From Micromonospora rosaria (GTDB taxonomy: Bacteria > Actinomycetota > Actinomycetes > Mycobacteriales > Micromonosporaceae), in the NCBI RefSeq assembly GCF_001567585.1, contig NZ_LRQV01000029.1:1-60673 (forward strand): a stretch of DNA of 60,673 bases, given 5' to 3'. Both the position numbers and the translations under genes were made by a program. Below the pieces are notes generated by a model that made no database searches, was not told the DNA's origin, and was given only the letters and a program-made list of their open reading frames with translations. Shown here one piece after another: positions 1 to 8,644 of this stretch. The first letter of the stretch is position 1. Each line of letters opens with the position of its first letter.

Positions 1-69
1 CGCCCCCCGCGATGTGTTCCGCCCACGTCCGGGTAGGCGGATCACGCCCGGCGCTGCCAGGATTGGTCC
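1..69. other. Window-edge sequence upstream of the RNB gene
   Basis: I see no supportable gene in this stub. It probably holds the promoter and leader of the ribonuclease gene; an AGGA stretch about 9 bases before the GTG at 70 could serve as ribosome binding site. Confidence 0.4.
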
Positions 70-1500
70 GTGGTCATCCGACGGGTACTGGCACCCCGCA
101 TCGACTTCGGCGCGCTCCGGCGCGAACTGGGGCTGCCCGAGGAGTTTCCGTCCGCCGCGCAACGGGAGGCCGACGAGGCCGCCGCCGCGCCGCTGCCCAC
201 CGGGATCGACGACCGGACCGACGTACCGTTCGTCACCCTCGACCCGGTCGGGTCCCGCGACCTCGACCAGGCGATGCACCTCAGCCGCCGGCCCGGCGGC
301 GGCTACCGGGTGCGGTACGCGATCGCCGACGTGGCCGCCCACGTCCGGCCCGGCGGCGCGCTGGAGGAGGAGACCTGGCGGCGGGGGCAGACCGTGTACC
401 TGCCGGACGGGAACGTACCGCTGCACCCGCACACCCTCAGCGAGGGCGCGGCGAGCCTGCTGCCCGACGTCGACCGGGCCGCCGTGGTGTGGACAATCGA
501 CCTCGACGCCGACGGCGGCACCGTCGCGGTCGAGCTGGCCCGCGCCCGGGTCCGCAGCCGCGCCCAACTCGACTACCCCGGGGTGCAGGCCGCCGCCGAC
601 GCCGGTCGGCTGCCCGAGCCGATCGCCCTCCTACCGGAGCTGGGCACCCTGCTGACCGCCCGTGGCCTGCGCCGGGGCGCGATCAACCTGCCCCTGCCCG
701 AGCAGGACGTCGAGCCCGACGGGGACGGCTGGCGGCTGGTCCTGCGGGCACCGGTGCCGATGGAGGAGCACAACGCGCAGATCTCCCTGCTCACCGGGAT
801 GGCCGCCGCCGAGGTGATGCTCGCCGGCCGGATCGGGCTGGTGCGGACGATGCCCCCGCCCAGGCCCGAGGCGGTGCAGCGGCTCCGCGCCGCCGCCGCC
901 CCGCTGGGCGTGGCCTGGCCGGAGGGCACGGCGGTGGGGGAGGTGCTGGCCGGGCTGGACCCCGCCCAGCCCCGGGCCGCCGCCTTCATCGACCAGGCGG
1001 CCGAGCTGATGCGCGGCGCCGCGTACACCGCCTTCGACGGGGAACGGCCGGAGCAGCCCGAACACGGCGGGGTGGCCGCCGCGTACGCCCACGTCACCGC
1101 GCCGCTGCGGCGGCTGGCCGACCGGTACGCCACCGAGGTCTGCCTGGCCCTGCACGCCGGCCGCCCGGTGCCCGACCACGTCCGGGCGGCCCTGCCCCGG
1201 CTGCCCGAGGTGATGGCGTCGACCGACCGCGCCGCCGGCGCCGCCAGCCGGGGCGCGATCGAGCTGGCCGAGGCGGTCCTGCTCGAACACCGGGTGGGGG
1301 AAACCTTCGACGCGGCGGTCCTGGACGTCACCGCCCCGTCGAACGGGCGACCCGGTCGCCGCCCCGGCGGCACCGTGGCGCTGGACGACCCGCCGGTCCG
1401 CGCCCGCTGCACCGGTGAGCTGCCGCTCGGCGACCGCATCCGGGTACGCCTGGTCACCGCCGACCCCACCACCCGCACCACCCTCTTCACCCACCCCTGA
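70..1500 (+). CDS. RNB-domain ribonuclease (RNase II/R family)
   Basis: A 476-residue protein with the RNB catalytic fold of RNase II/R enzymes, which degrade single-stranded RNA 3' to 5' with a metal-bound Asp cluster. The motif VTLDPVGSRDLDQAM near residues 54-68 carries the conserved Asp residues, and YAHVTAPLRRLADRY near residue 340 matches the RNB C-terminal arginine motif. It is much shorter than E. coli RNase R and lacks clear cold-shock domains at the N-terminus, as in compact actinobacterial RNB proteins. The start is the GTG at 70. The family assignment is firm; the RNA substrate is unknown. Confidence 0.88.
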   Translation: MVIRRVLAPRIDFGALRRELGLPEEFPSAAQREADEAAAAPLPTGIDDRTDVPFVTLDPVGSRDLDQAMHLSRRPGGGYRVRYAIADVAAHVRPGGALEEETWRRGQTVYLPDGNVPLHPHTLSEGAASLLPDVDRAAVVWTIDLDADGGTVAVELARARVRSRAQLDYPGVQAAADAGRLPEPIALLPELGTLLTARGLRRGAINLPLPEQDVEPDGDGWRLVLRAPVPMEEHNAQISLLTGMAAAEVMLAGRIGLVRTMPPPRPEAVQRLRAAAAPLGVAWPEGTAVGEVLAGLDPAQPRAAAFIDQAAELMRGAAYTAFDGERPEQPEHGGVAAAYAHVTAPLRRLADRYATEVCLALHAGRPVPDHVRAALPRLPEVMASTDRAAGAASRGAIELAEAVLLEHRVGETFDAAVLDVTAPSNGRPGRRPGGTVALDDPPVRARCTGELPLGDRIRVRLVTADPTTRTTLFTHP

Positions 1501-1537
1501 CCCGCCCCACTGCCCCGCCCGCCCCCGGTACCCCGCG

Positions 1538-1571
1538 CCCCGGTGCCCCGGTGCCCCGGTGCCCCGGTGCC
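1538..1571. repeat. Tandem 8-bp repeat GCCCCGGT
   Basis: About four copies of GCCCCGGT in a row between the RNB gene and the F420 reductase gene. It looks like slippage-prone simple sequence. No function is evident. Confidence 0.6.
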
Positions 1572-1573
1572 CC

Positions 1574-1646
1574 CGCGATCTTGCAGTTGCCGCCCAGGCA
1601 AAGGGGGCATAACGGAATTGTCGTGGATCCAAAGTGCAAGATCGCG
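1574..1646. repeat. Inverted repeat with ends CGCGATCTTGCA / TGCAAGATCGCG
   Basis: Twelve-base perfect inverted arms at 1574-1585 and 1635-1646 enclose about 49 bases that are relatively AT-rich for this genome. It resembles short palindromic intergenic elements I recall from Micromonospora and Salinispora genomes. Only one copy lies in this window. It could act as a terminator for the RNB gene or be a REP/MITE-like element. Confidence 0.55.
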
Positions 1647-1749
1647 AGGGCGAGGGCGAGGGCGGGGGACGCGGGAAGCGGGGGCAGGGATCGCGCGGGG
1701 GCGGGCGGGGTGGGTGCCGGGGTGGGGTGGGTTTTGCGAGGATGTCCGG

Positions 1750-2448
1750 ATGGCATATGACGCGAGCACGCTGCCCGACGTGTCCGGGCTGACCGTCGGC
1801 ATCATCGGCGGGACCGGCGACCAGGGGCGGGGGCTGGCCTACCGGTTCGCCCGCGCGGGGCAGACCGTCCTGATCGGGTCCCGGTCCGCCGAGCGGGCCG
1901 TCGAGGCGGCGCGGGAGATCGCCGCCCTGCCCGGGGTGCCGGCCGGTGCCGGGGTCGACGGCGGCGACAACGTCGAGGTGGCCCGGCGCAGCGACGTCGT
2001 GATCGTCGCGGTGCCGTGGGACGGGCACGCCGCCACCGTGGCCGCCCTGGCCGAGCCGCTCGCCGGCAAGATCGTCGTCGACTGCGTGAACCCGCTCGGC
2101 TTCGACAAGCAGGGCCCGTACGCGCTCACCGTCGCCGAGGGCAGCGCCGTGCAGCAGGCCGCCGCGCTGCTGCCCGACTCCCGGGTCTGCGCCGCGTTCA
2201 ACCACGTCAGCGCGCCGCTGCTGGCCGACCCGACGATCGACCGGATCGAGCTGGACGTGCTCATCTGCACCGAGGAACGGGACCTGGTCGGGGTGGTCGG
2301 GGCGCTCGCCGCCCGGATTCCCGGCATGCGCGGGGTGTACGCGGGCCGGCTGCGCAACGCCCACCAGATCGAGGCGTTCACCGCCAACCTGATCGCCATC
2401 AACAAGCGGTACAAGACCCACGCCGGGATCCGGGTCACCGACCTCTGA
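1750..2448 (+). CDS. npdG: NADPH:F420 oxidoreductase
   Basis: A 232-residue Rossmann protein with an N-terminal NADP-binding motif, VGIIGGTGDQGRGLAYRFA near residues 16-34, followed by SRSAERA. The family transfers hydride between NADPH and coenzyme F420. The internal VNPLGFDKQGPYAL and C-terminal RNAHQIEAFTANLIAINKRYK segments match actinobacterial F420:NADP oxidoreductases. The ATG at 1750 follows GAGGATGTCCGG, so the upstream open frame is not used. The downstream duplicated hairpins begin at its stop codon. F420 use fits an actinomycete host. Confidence 0.88.
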   Translation: MAYDASTLPDVSGLTVGIIGGTGDQGRGLAYRFARAGQTVLIGSRSAERAVEAAREIAALPGVPAGAGVDGGDNVEVARRSDVVIVAVPWDGHAATVAALAEPLAGKIVVDCVNPLGFDKQGPYALTVAEGSAVQQAAALLPDSRVCAAFNHVSAPLLADPTIDRIELDVLICTEERDLVGVVGALAARIPGMRGVYAGRLRNAHQIEAFTANLIAINKRYKTHAGIRVTDL

Positions 2449-2515
2449 GTCACCCGCGCCGGCGGGTGGTCCGGCCCGGCTGAGTCACCCGCGTCGGCGG
2501 GTGGTCCGGCCCGGC
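2446..2515. terminator. Duplicated 35-bp hairpin after npdG
   Basis: Two tandem copies (2446-2480 and 2481-2515) differ by about one base. Each contains ACCCGC...GCGGGT that can fold into a hairpin. The first copy begins with the stop codon of the F420 reductase gene. It is probably a doubled terminator; there is no T-tract, as is common in high-GC actinobacteria. Confidence 0.6.
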
Positions 2516-2535
2516 CGGGGCCGGGTGTGCACGTT

Positions 2536-2565
2536 GCGGCCCCGCCGGCATGCCGACGGGGCCGC
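2536..2565. terminator. Hairpin terminator downstream of lipoprotein gene 1
   Basis: Nine-base arms GCGGCCCCG and CGGGGCCGC with a 12-base loop, placed 19 bases beyond the stop of the leftward lipoprotein gene. It can serve the convergent genes on both sides. Confidence 0.55.
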
Positions 2566-2583
2566 GTCCGGTGGAACCGGTCG

Positions 2584-3075
2584 TCAGAGGCTGACGGTGA
2601 CGCCGTGCTTCTTACAGGCGGCGTCGAGGTCCTTGCCGGCCTTCTCCGCGGCCGGGTCGTCGGCGACCGCCGCCGGGTCCGCCGCCTTGGCGGTCTTGCC
2701 GAGGTCGGCGGCGACCACCTTCAGGGCCGGGGCGACCTCGCTGTCCGCGCCGCCCGTGGGGACCAGGGCGGAGAGCTTCTGCTCCAGCTCGGTCATGATC
2801 TCCTTGGTCGCCGTCGTCAGCGCGCTCTCGTCGGTCGCGGCCTTGGTCACCGCCGCCGTCAGCTTGTCCCGCATCTCGGCGCTGGTCCGCTGCACGGCCT
2901 CGCAGAGCTCCTTGTCGCTCACGGTCTGCGCGGCCGGGGTCGCGGCGGCCGGGGCGGCCGAGGAGGAGGTGGCGGCCGGGGCGGCCGAGTCCGAGGTGTC
3001 CTCGCCGCCGCAGGCGGTGAGGGTCAGAAGGGTGGCGCAGGCAAGGGCGACGGGAAAAGCACGGAATCGAATCAC
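2584..3075 (-). CDS. Secreted lipoprotein, unknown function (paralog 1)
   Basis: A 163-residue predicted lipoprotein. The N-terminus has basic residues, a hydrophobic stretch and the lipobox LTLTACGG, so Cys near residue 22 would be lipidated and the protein anchored outside the membrane. An Ala/Ser/Pro/Thr-rich linker follows, then a helical domain with two Cys residues (LCEAV and AACKKHGVTV) that could form a disulfide. It is clearly paralogous to the next gene: same lipobox, same linker type, same ending KKxGVTV. The GTG at 3075 is chosen because it directly precedes the signal peptide. I do not recognise a functional family. Confidence 0.75.
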   Translation of the reverse strand: MIRFRAFPVALACATLLTLTACGGEDTSDSAAPAATSSSAAPAAATPAAQTVSDKELCEAVQRTSAEMRDKLTAAVTKAATDESALTTATKEIMTELEQKLSALVPTGGADSEVAPALKVVAADLGKTAKAADPAAVADDPAAEKAGKDLDAACKKHGVTVSL

Positions 3076-3150
3076 GGGCGGGAACGATATCGGATTCCAT
3101 GAAGGACGGTCGAAGGGCCCCTGAACGGGCGGCAAACCCGTCCCGCCCAC

Positions 3151-3188
3151 GGTGCGGCCCCGCCGTCCGTCCTGTCCGGGGCCGCACC
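3151..3188. terminator. Hairpin terminator downstream of lipoprotein gene 2
   Basis: Eleven-base perfect arms GGTGCGGCCCC (3151-3161) and GGGGCCGCACC (3178-3188) lie between the two lipoprotein genes, so each paralog is likely its own transcription unit. Confidence 0.6.
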
Positions 3189-3202
3189 TGATGGGCCGGC
3201 CG

Positions 3203-3709
3203 TCAGAAGTTGACGGTGACGCCGACCTTCTTGCACGCGGCCGTGAAGTCCTTGCCCGCCTTCTCGTTGGTCGGGGTGTCCATGGCCGACAGGGGATCGC
3301 TGGCGGCCGCCGCCTTGTCGATCTGCGTGGTGACGGCCGTGAGGGCGGTGACCACCGCGCTGTCGGGCTTGCCACCGGCCATCGCCTCGGACAGCTTCTC
3401 CGACATGCCGGTCAGCAACTCCTTGACCTTCTCCGGGGCTGGCTCCGTACCGGCCATCGCGGTCTTGACGAGGGCCTCGGTGCTCTCGGTGGCGGCCTTC
3501 TGCGCCGCCTCGCAGACCTCCTTGTCGCTCTTCGAGTCGGCCGCCGGGGCCGAGGATGGAGCGGCGGCGGAAGTGGCCGGGGCGGCGGAGGTGGCCGGGG
3601 TGGTGGTGCCGGCTGCGGCCGGGGTCGCGTCCTCCTCGCCACCGCAGGCGGTGAGGGCCAGCAGGGAGACACAGGAAAACACCAGAACAAAACTGCGCAT
3701 TCGTTTCAC
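3203..3709 (-). CDS. Secreted lipoprotein, unknown function (paralog 2)
   Basis: A 168-residue lipoprotein with the signal sequence MKRMRSFVLVFSCVSLLALT and lipobox LTACGG. A long Thr/Ala/Pro/Ser linker is followed by an all-helical domain containing VCEAAQ and TAACKKVGVTVNF. Sequence pattern and layout match the neighbouring paralog, indicating a local tandem duplication. The GTG start at 3709 is immediately followed by the basic signal-peptide residues. Function unknown; two conserved Cys residues suggest an extracellular disulfide. Confidence 0.75.
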   Translation of the reverse strand: MKRMRSFVLVFSCVSLLALTACGGEEDATPAAAGTTTPATSAAPATSAAAPSSAPAADSKSDKEVCEAAQKAATESTEALVKTAMAGTEPAPEKVKELLTGMSEKLSEAMAGGKPDSAVVTALTAVTTQIDKAAAASDPLSAMDTPTNEKAGKDFTAACKKVGVTVNF

Positions 3710-3764
3710 GGGTGCGGACCCTATCCGATGCGGCGCGGTCCGGTTGCCCCGTCCGCACGGCTGG

Positions 3765-3802
3765 CCGGCCGGCGGCCCCGGACGGCCGGGGCCGCCGGCC
3801 GG
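3765..3802. terminator. Strong GC hairpin after panB
   Basis: Fifteen-base perfect arms (3765-3779 and 3788-3802) with an 8-base loop end six bases before the panB stop codon on the leftward strand. It is positioned to end panB transcription. Confidence 0.65.
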
Positions 3803-3807
3803 GCGGC

Positions 3808-4692
3808 TCAGAAGGTGTGTTCGGCCGCCGGGAACCCGCCGCCGCGTACCTCGTCGGCGAAGGTGCGCGCCGCCTGGGACAGGGCGCCCGCCAGGTCGGC
3901 GTAGCGCTTCACGAAGCGCGGGGCCTTCCCGGTACGCAGACCGGCCATGTCCTGCCAGACCAGCACCTGCGCGTCGGTGTCGGGGCCGGCGCCGATGCCG
4001 ACGGTCGGGATCTCCAGCTCGGCGGTGACCCGCTTCGCCACCTCGCCCGGCACCATCTCCAGCACCACCGCGAACGCGCCCGCCTCGGCGACCGCCCGCG
4101 CGTCGGCGAGCACCTCCTCGGCGGCGTCGCCGCGCCCCTGCACCCGGTAGCCGCCGATGGTGTGCTCCCGTTGCGGGGTGAACCCGACGTGCGCCATCAC
4201 CGGGATGCCGGCTCCGGTGATCGCGGCGACCTGCTCCACGTACCGGCGACCGCCCTCCAGCTTGACGGCGTGGCAGCCGCCCTCCTTCATGAACCGGACG
4301 GCGGTGCGCAGCGCCTGCGTCGGGCCCTCCTCGTACGAGCCGAACGGCAGGTCACCGACGACCAGCGCGTGCCGGGTGGCCCGGACCACCGCCCGGACCA
4401 GCGGCAACAGCTCGTCGGCGGTGACCGGCACCGTCGTGTCGTAGCCGAAGACGTTGTTCGCCGCCGAGTCGCCCACCAGCAGCACCGGCACCCCGGCCGA
4501 GTCGAAGATCGACGCCGTGTACTGGTCGTACGAGGTGAGCATGGGCCAGCGCTCGCCGCGCTCCTTGGCGGCGAGCAGGTCGCGGGTACGGACCCGGCGG
4601 GTGACCGGCCCCCCGTAGAGGGCGGTCACCTCCGCCGGGGCGGTCGACGCGGAACCGTCCGGCGTCAGGCCGGTCGGCGTGGACTCCACCAT
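3808..4692 (-). CDS. panB: 3-methyl-2-oxobutanoate hydroxymethyltransferase
   Basis: A 294-residue cytosolic enzyme that adds a hydroxymethyl group from methylene-tetrahydrofolate to 2-oxoisovalerate, the first committed step of pantothenate and CoA synthesis. Family motifs are present: [37 protein letters not shown] (metal-binding Asp), [15 protein letters not shown] and [17 protein letters not shown]. The ATG at 4692 follows AAGGAGA at a good distance. About 25 N-terminal residues precede the core. It lies downstream of and in line with nadE, separated by about 100 bases. Confidence 0.95.
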   Translation of the reverse strand: MVESTPTGLTPDGSASTAPAEVTALYGGPVTRRVRTRDLLAAKERGERWPMLTSYDQYTASIFDSAGVPVLLVGDSAANNVFGYDTTVPVTADELLPLVRAVVRATRHALVVGDLPFGSYEEGPTQALRTAVRFMKEGGCHAVKLEGGRRYVEQVAAITGAGIPVMAHVGFTPQREHTIGGYRVQGRGDAAEEVLADARAVAEAGAFAVVLEMVPGEVAKRVTAELEIPTVGIGAGPDTDAQVLVWQDMAGLRTGKAPRFVKRYADLAGALSQAARTFADEVRGGGFPAAEHTF

Positions 4693-4792
4693 GACTGTCT
4701 CCTTCCTCGAGGCCGCTGGCGCGGTCCCCGGGCTCCGCCGTCATCGTCACACCGTCGGCGCGACGGTGACAGGCGGCAGTGGAGGATGTCAC

Positions 4793-6553
4793 TCAGCCGC
4801 GTTCGCGCCACCGGTTGGTGATCGGCAGCCGCCGGTCCCGGCCGAAGGCCTTCATCGAGATCTTCGTGCCGGGGGCGGACTGGCGGCGCTTGTACTCGGC
4901 GGTGTCCACCATCCGCAGGACCTTGTCCACCACCGCCGGGTCGTGGCCGGACTCGACCAGCCCGTCCCGGCCCAGGTCGCCGTCGACGTACCCGATCAGG
5001 ATCGGGTCGAGCACGTCGTAGTCGGGCAGGGTGTCGCTGTCGAGCTGCCCGGGGCTCAGCTCGGCGCTGGGCGGCTTGCCGATCGAGTTCTCCGGGATCG
5101 GCGGGGTGTCCCCGCGCCGGGTGGCCTCGGCGTTGCGCCACTTCGCCAGTCGCCAGACCAGCGTCTTCCACACGTCCTTGATCGGGTTGAACCCGCCGAC
5201 GGAGTCGCCGTACAGGGTGGAGTAGCCCACCGCCAGCTCGCTCTTGTTGCCGGTGGTGAGGACCAGCGGGCTCTCCTGGTTCGACAGCGCCATCAGGATC
5301 ACGCCCCGGACCCGGGCCTGGAGGTTCTCCACCGCCACCCCGGACAGCGACATGTTGGCCAGGAAGGTGTCCACCATCGGCTGGATCGGCTCCACCCGGA
5401 AGTCCAGCCCGGTGCGCTTGGCCAGCTCGGCCGCGTCCTCCCGGGAGTGCTCCGAGGAGTGCTGGCTGGGCATCGACACCCCGACCACCCGCTGCGGGCC
5501 GAGCGCGTCCACCGCCAGGGCGGCGACCACCGCCGAGTCGATGCCGCCGGAGAGGCCGAGCACCACCGAGGGGAAGCGGTTCTTGTCGACGTAGTCGCGC
5601 AGGCCCAGCACCAGGGCCTGCCACACCTCCGCCTCGTCGGCCACCGGCTCGATGATCTCGCCCCGGGCGGCCGGGCCGGTCGGGGCGGGCAGCTCCTCGC
5701 TGACCGTGACCCGGGTCACCCGCATCCCGTCGGGCAGCTCGCCGTCGGTGGTCGCCGGCCCGCTCGCCGCCGGCAGCTCCACGTCCTGCACGACCAGGTG
5801 CTCGACGAACTGCGGGGCCCGGGTGAGCAGGGTCCCGTCCGGCGTGACGATCATCGAGTCGCCCTCGAAGACCAGCTCGTCCTGGCCGCCGATCATGTTC
5901 ACGTACGCGATGGTCGCCCCGGCCTCGGCGGCCCGGCGGCGCACCAGCGGCAGCCGGACGTCGTCCTTGTTCAGCTCGTACGGCGAGCCGTTGATGTTGA
6001 CCACCAGCCCGACCCCGGCGGCGCGGGCCACCGCGAACGGGCCGCCGGCCTGCCACAGGTCCTCGCAGATGGTCAGGGCCACGTCCACCCCGCCGACCCG
6101 GGCCACGCTGAGGGTGTCCCCGGAGACGAAGTAGCGGTCCTCGTCGAAGACGCCGTAGTTGGGCAGGTGGTGCTTGAAGTAGGTGGTCGCCACCGTGCCG
6201 CCGTGCAGCAGCGCGGCGGCGTTGCGCGCCCCCCGCCCCGGCTCGGCGTCCCCGCTGACCTGCGGCGGGCCGTCGGCGTCCAGGTACCCGACGACGACCG
6301 CGACCTCGCCCAGGCCGTCCGCGGCGAGGTCGGTGGCGAGGCGGCGCAGGGCGGCCTGCGACGCCGCCACGAACGACCGGCGGAAGACCAGGTCCTCCAC
6401 CGGGTACCCGGTCAGCACCATCTCCGGGAACGCGACGAGGTGCGCGCCGGCGTCGGCGGCGCGGCGGGTCCAGGAACGGATCAGGTCGGCGTTACCGGCA
6501 AGATCGCCAACGGCCGGGTTGACCTGGCAGAGTGCGAGACGCAGGGTGGGCAT
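4793..6553 (-). CDS. nadE: Glutamine-dependent NAD+ synthetase
   Basis: A 586-residue two-domain enzyme. The N-terminal nitrilase-type glutaminase domain (about 1-270) has Glu in AFPEMVLTGYP, Lys in FKHHLPNYGVFDE and Cys in LTICEDLW. The C-terminal synthetase domain starts near residue 320 with the ATP-pyrophosphatase P-loop VLGLSGGIDSAVVAAL. It amidates nicotinic acid adenine dinucleotide to NAD using ammonia from glutamine. The length is shorter than the M. tuberculosis enzyme (about 680) but both active sites are visible. GAGG just before the ATG at 6553 supports the start. It is divergent from glnA2. Confidence 0.95.
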   Translation of the reverse strand: MPTLRLALCQVNPAVGDLAGNADLIRSWTRRAADAGAHLVAFPEMVLTGYPVEDLVFRRSFVAASQAALRRLATDLAADGLGEVAVVVGYLDADGPPQVSGDAEPGRGARNAAALLHGGTVATTYFKHHLPNYGVFDEDRYFVSGDTLSVARVGGVDVALTICEDLWQAGGPFAVARAAGVGLVVNINGSPYELNKDDVRLPLVRRRAAEAGATIAYVNMIGGQDELVFEGDSMIVTPDGTLLTRAPQFVEHLVVQDVELPAASGPATTDGELPDGMRVTRVTVSEELPAPTGPAARGEIIEPVADEAEVWQALVLGLRDYVDKNRFPSVVLGLSGGIDSAVVAALAVDALGPQRVVGVSMPSQHSSEHSREDAAELAKRTGLDFRVEPIQPMVDTFLANMSLSGVAVENLQARVRGVILMALSNQESPLVLTTGNKSELAVGYSTLYGDSVGGFNPIKDVWKTLVWRLAKWRNAEATRRGDTPPIPENSIGKPPSAELSPGQLDSDTLPDYDVLDPILIGYVDGDLGRDGLVESGHDPAVVDKVLRMVDTAEYKRRQSAPGTKISMKAFGRDRRLPITNRWRERG

Positions 6554-6647
6554 GACCTCATCTTGCCCCAGTAGGGTGGCCCCGACACGTCGGCCGGGCG
6601 GTACCGGTGGGCGTGGGACACCCCGGGACGCCGCGCCGAAGGGTCGC

Positions 6648-6663
6648 GTAACGTCTGCGTAAC
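6648..6663. promoter_or_regulatory. GlnR-like box upstream of glnA2
   Basis: GTAAC-N6-GTAAC fits the actinobacterial GlnR pattern gTnAC-n6-GnAAC. It lies 75 bases before the glnA2 start and also in the divergent nadE upstream region. Assignment rests on sequence match only. Confidence 0.55.
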
Positions 6664-6738
6664 GGGGTCAATGGAGACTGGGCGGTCAGGTCGCCTCGAC
6701 CAGGCCGGTGGCGGACAACAGTGTCGCGAGGAGTGGAA

Positions 6739-8088
6739 GTGGACCGTCAGCAGGAGTTCGTCCTCCGCACGCTGGAAGAGCGCGACATCCGGTTCGTCCG
6801 GCTGTGGTTCACGGACGTGCTGGGCACGCTCAAGAGCGTCTCGGTGGCTCCCGCCGAGCTGGAGGCGGCCTTCGACGAGGGGATCGGCTTCGACGGCTCG
6901 GCGATCGAGGGCTTCGCCCGGGTCTTCGAGTCGGACATGGTCGCCATGCCCGACCCGACCACCTTCCAGGTCTTCCCCTTCGAGGGCGGGGTCAGCGGCG
7001 AGAGCGCCCGGATGTTCTGCGACATCCTGCTCCCCGACGGCGGCCCGTCCTGGGCCGACCCCCGGCACGTGCTGCGCCGGATGCTCTCCAAGGCCGCCGA
7101 CAAGGGGTTCACCTTCTACACCCACCCCGAGATCGAGTTCTTCCTGCTGGAGAACGGCCCGCTGGACGGCGCGGTGCCGGTCCCGGTGGACACCGGCGGC
7201 TACTTCGAGCACACCACCCACGCGGTGGCCCGCGACTTCCGCCGGCAGGCGGTGCTGGCGCTGGAGCGGATCGGCATCTCGGTGGAGTTCAGCCACCACG
7301 AGGTCGCCCCCGGCCAGCAGGAGATCGACCTGCGCTACGCCGACGCGCTGACCACCGCCGACAACATCATGACCTTCCGGCACGTGGTCAAGGAGGTAGC
7401 GCTCTCCACCGGCGTGCAGGCCACCTTCATGCCGAAGCCCTTCACCGACCAGCCCGGCAGCGGCATGCACACCCACCTGTCGCTGTTCGAGGGGGAACGC
7501 AACGCGTTCCACGACGCCGGTGACCCGATGAAGCTGTCGAAGGTGGCGAAGTCGTTCATCGCCGGGCTGCTCATGCACGCCCGGGAGTACACCGCCGTCA
7601 CCAACCAGTGGGTCAACTCGTACAAGCGGCTCTTCCCGCAGGCGCTGCCGGACCGGATCACCGAGAGCCCGGCGTACGTCTGCTGGGGTCACCTCAACCG
7701 GTCCGCGCTGGTTCGGGTGCCGGCGTACGGCAAGCCGAACTCGGCCCGGGTGGAGGTCCGCTCGCTGGACTCGGCGACCAACCCGTACCTGGCCTTTGCG
7801 GTGCTGCTCGGGGCCGGCCTCAAGGGCATCGAGGAGGGCTACGAGCTGCCCCCGGGGGCCGAGGACGACGTCTGGTCGCTGACCGCCGCCGAGCGCAAGG
7901 CGATGGGGTACGAGGCGCTGCCGGAGAACCTCGCCGAGGCGATCGACGTGATGGCCGGCTCCGAACTGATCGCCGAGGTGCTCGGCGAGCACGTCTTCGA
8001 CTTCTTCCTGCGCAACAAGCGCGCCGAGTGGGAGCAGTACCGCCGCGAGGTCACCCCGTACGAGCGGCAGCGGTACCTGTCCCTGTGA
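6739..8088 (+). CDS. glnA2: Glutamine synthetase type I, GlnA2-like
   Basis: A 449-residue GSI protein. It opens with MDRQQEFVLRTLEERDIRFV and continues ...RLWFTDVLG, which closely resembles M. tuberculosis GlnA2 as I recall it. Active-site motifs are present: GFDGSAIEGFARV, PEIEFFLL, EFSHHEVAPGQQEIDLRYA, and NRSALVRVP near residue 320. I do not see the adenylylation-loop Tyr motif found in GlnA1 at 52509-53933, consistent with the alpha subtype that GlnE does not control. The GTG at 6739 is preferred over 6721 because AGGAG lies five bases before it. It converts glutamate and ammonia to glutamine, or possibly acts on another amine. Confidence 0.9.
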   Translation: MDRQQEFVLRTLEERDIRFVRLWFTDVLGTLKSVSVAPAELEAAFDEGIGFDGSAIEGFARVFESDMVAMPDPTTFQVFPFEGGVSGESARMFCDILLPDGGPSWADPRHVLRRMLSKAADKGFTFYTHPEIEFFLLENGPLDGAVPVPVDTGGYFEHTTHAVARDFRRQAVLALERIGISVEFSHHEVAPGQQEIDLRYADALTTADNIMTFRHVVKEVALSTGVQATFMPKPFTDQPGSGMHTHLSLFEGERNAFHDAGDPMKLSKVAKSFIAGLLMHAREYTAVTNQWVNSYKRLFPQALPDRITESPAYVCWGHLNRSALVRVPAYGKPNSARVEVRSLDSATNPYLAFAVLLGAGLKGIEEGYELPPGAEDDVWSLTAAERKAMGYEALPENLAEAIDVMAGSELIAEVLGEHVFDFFLRNKRAEWEQYRREVTPYERQRYLSL

Positions 8089-8181
8089 CCCTCGGGGCTG
8101 CCGGGGCTGGCACGGTGGGGCTATCGTCTCGGTCACCCGTGCCGGCACCCCCGCCGGCCGTCGGTGGTCGGGAGGCAGTCG

Positions 8182-8607
8182 GTGCTGGAGGACCTGCTCA
8201 GCGGAGCCTGGCAGAGCGTGGTGTTCGGGGTCGTCGGGGTGGCGCTGATGGCCGCCGGTTTCGGCCTGGTCGACCTGCTCACCCCCGGCCGGCTGCGGGA
8301 GCTGATCTGGGTACGCCGTAACGGGAACGCGGCCCTGCTGCTCGCCGCCAACCAGCTCGGCATCGCCGGGATCGTCTTCACCGCGATCCTCACCAGCTAC
8401 CACGACTTCGCCAAGGGGCTCGCCTCGACGGTCATCTTCGGGCTGATCGGGCTGGGCATCATGGCGCTGGCCTTCGTCGTGCTGGACCTGCTCACCCCGG
8501 GTCGGCTGGGGCAGATCATCGCCGCCGACGAGACCCACCCGGCGGCGAAGGTCAGCGCCGCCACCCACTTCGGGGCCGCCCTGATCGTCTGCGCCTGCAT
8601 CGCCTAG
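8182..8607 (+). CDS. DUF350-type integral membrane protein
   Basis: A 141-residue protein with four predicted membrane helices arranged as an internal duplication: each half contains a helix pair around (L/V)DLLTPGRL, at about residues 27-34 and 95-102. This two-fold repeat is typical of the DUF350 family. The GTG at 8182 follows GGGAGG with a six-base spacer. It sits alone between glnA2 and the WYL regulator. No enzymatic residues are evident; function unknown. Confidence 0.78.
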   Translation: MLEDLLSGAWQSVVFGVVGVALMAAGFGLVDLLTPGRLRELIWVRRNGNAALLLAANQLGIAGIVFTAILTSYHDFAKGLASTVIFGLIGLGIMALAFVVLDLLTPGRLGQIIAADETHPAAKVSAATHFGAALIVCACIA

Positions 8608-8631
8608 ACCTTCGGTGTCGCAGCCGTGGCG

Positions 8632-8637
8632 TAGCGT
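8632..8637 (+). promoter_or_regulatory. -10 box of a leaderless promoter for the WYL regulator
   Basis: TAGCGT ends seven bases before the GTG at 8645, so transcription would start at or next to the start codon. The same arrangement recurs at 18604, 31947 and 50925. Confidence 0.5.
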
Positions 8638-8644
8638 CCCCGGG

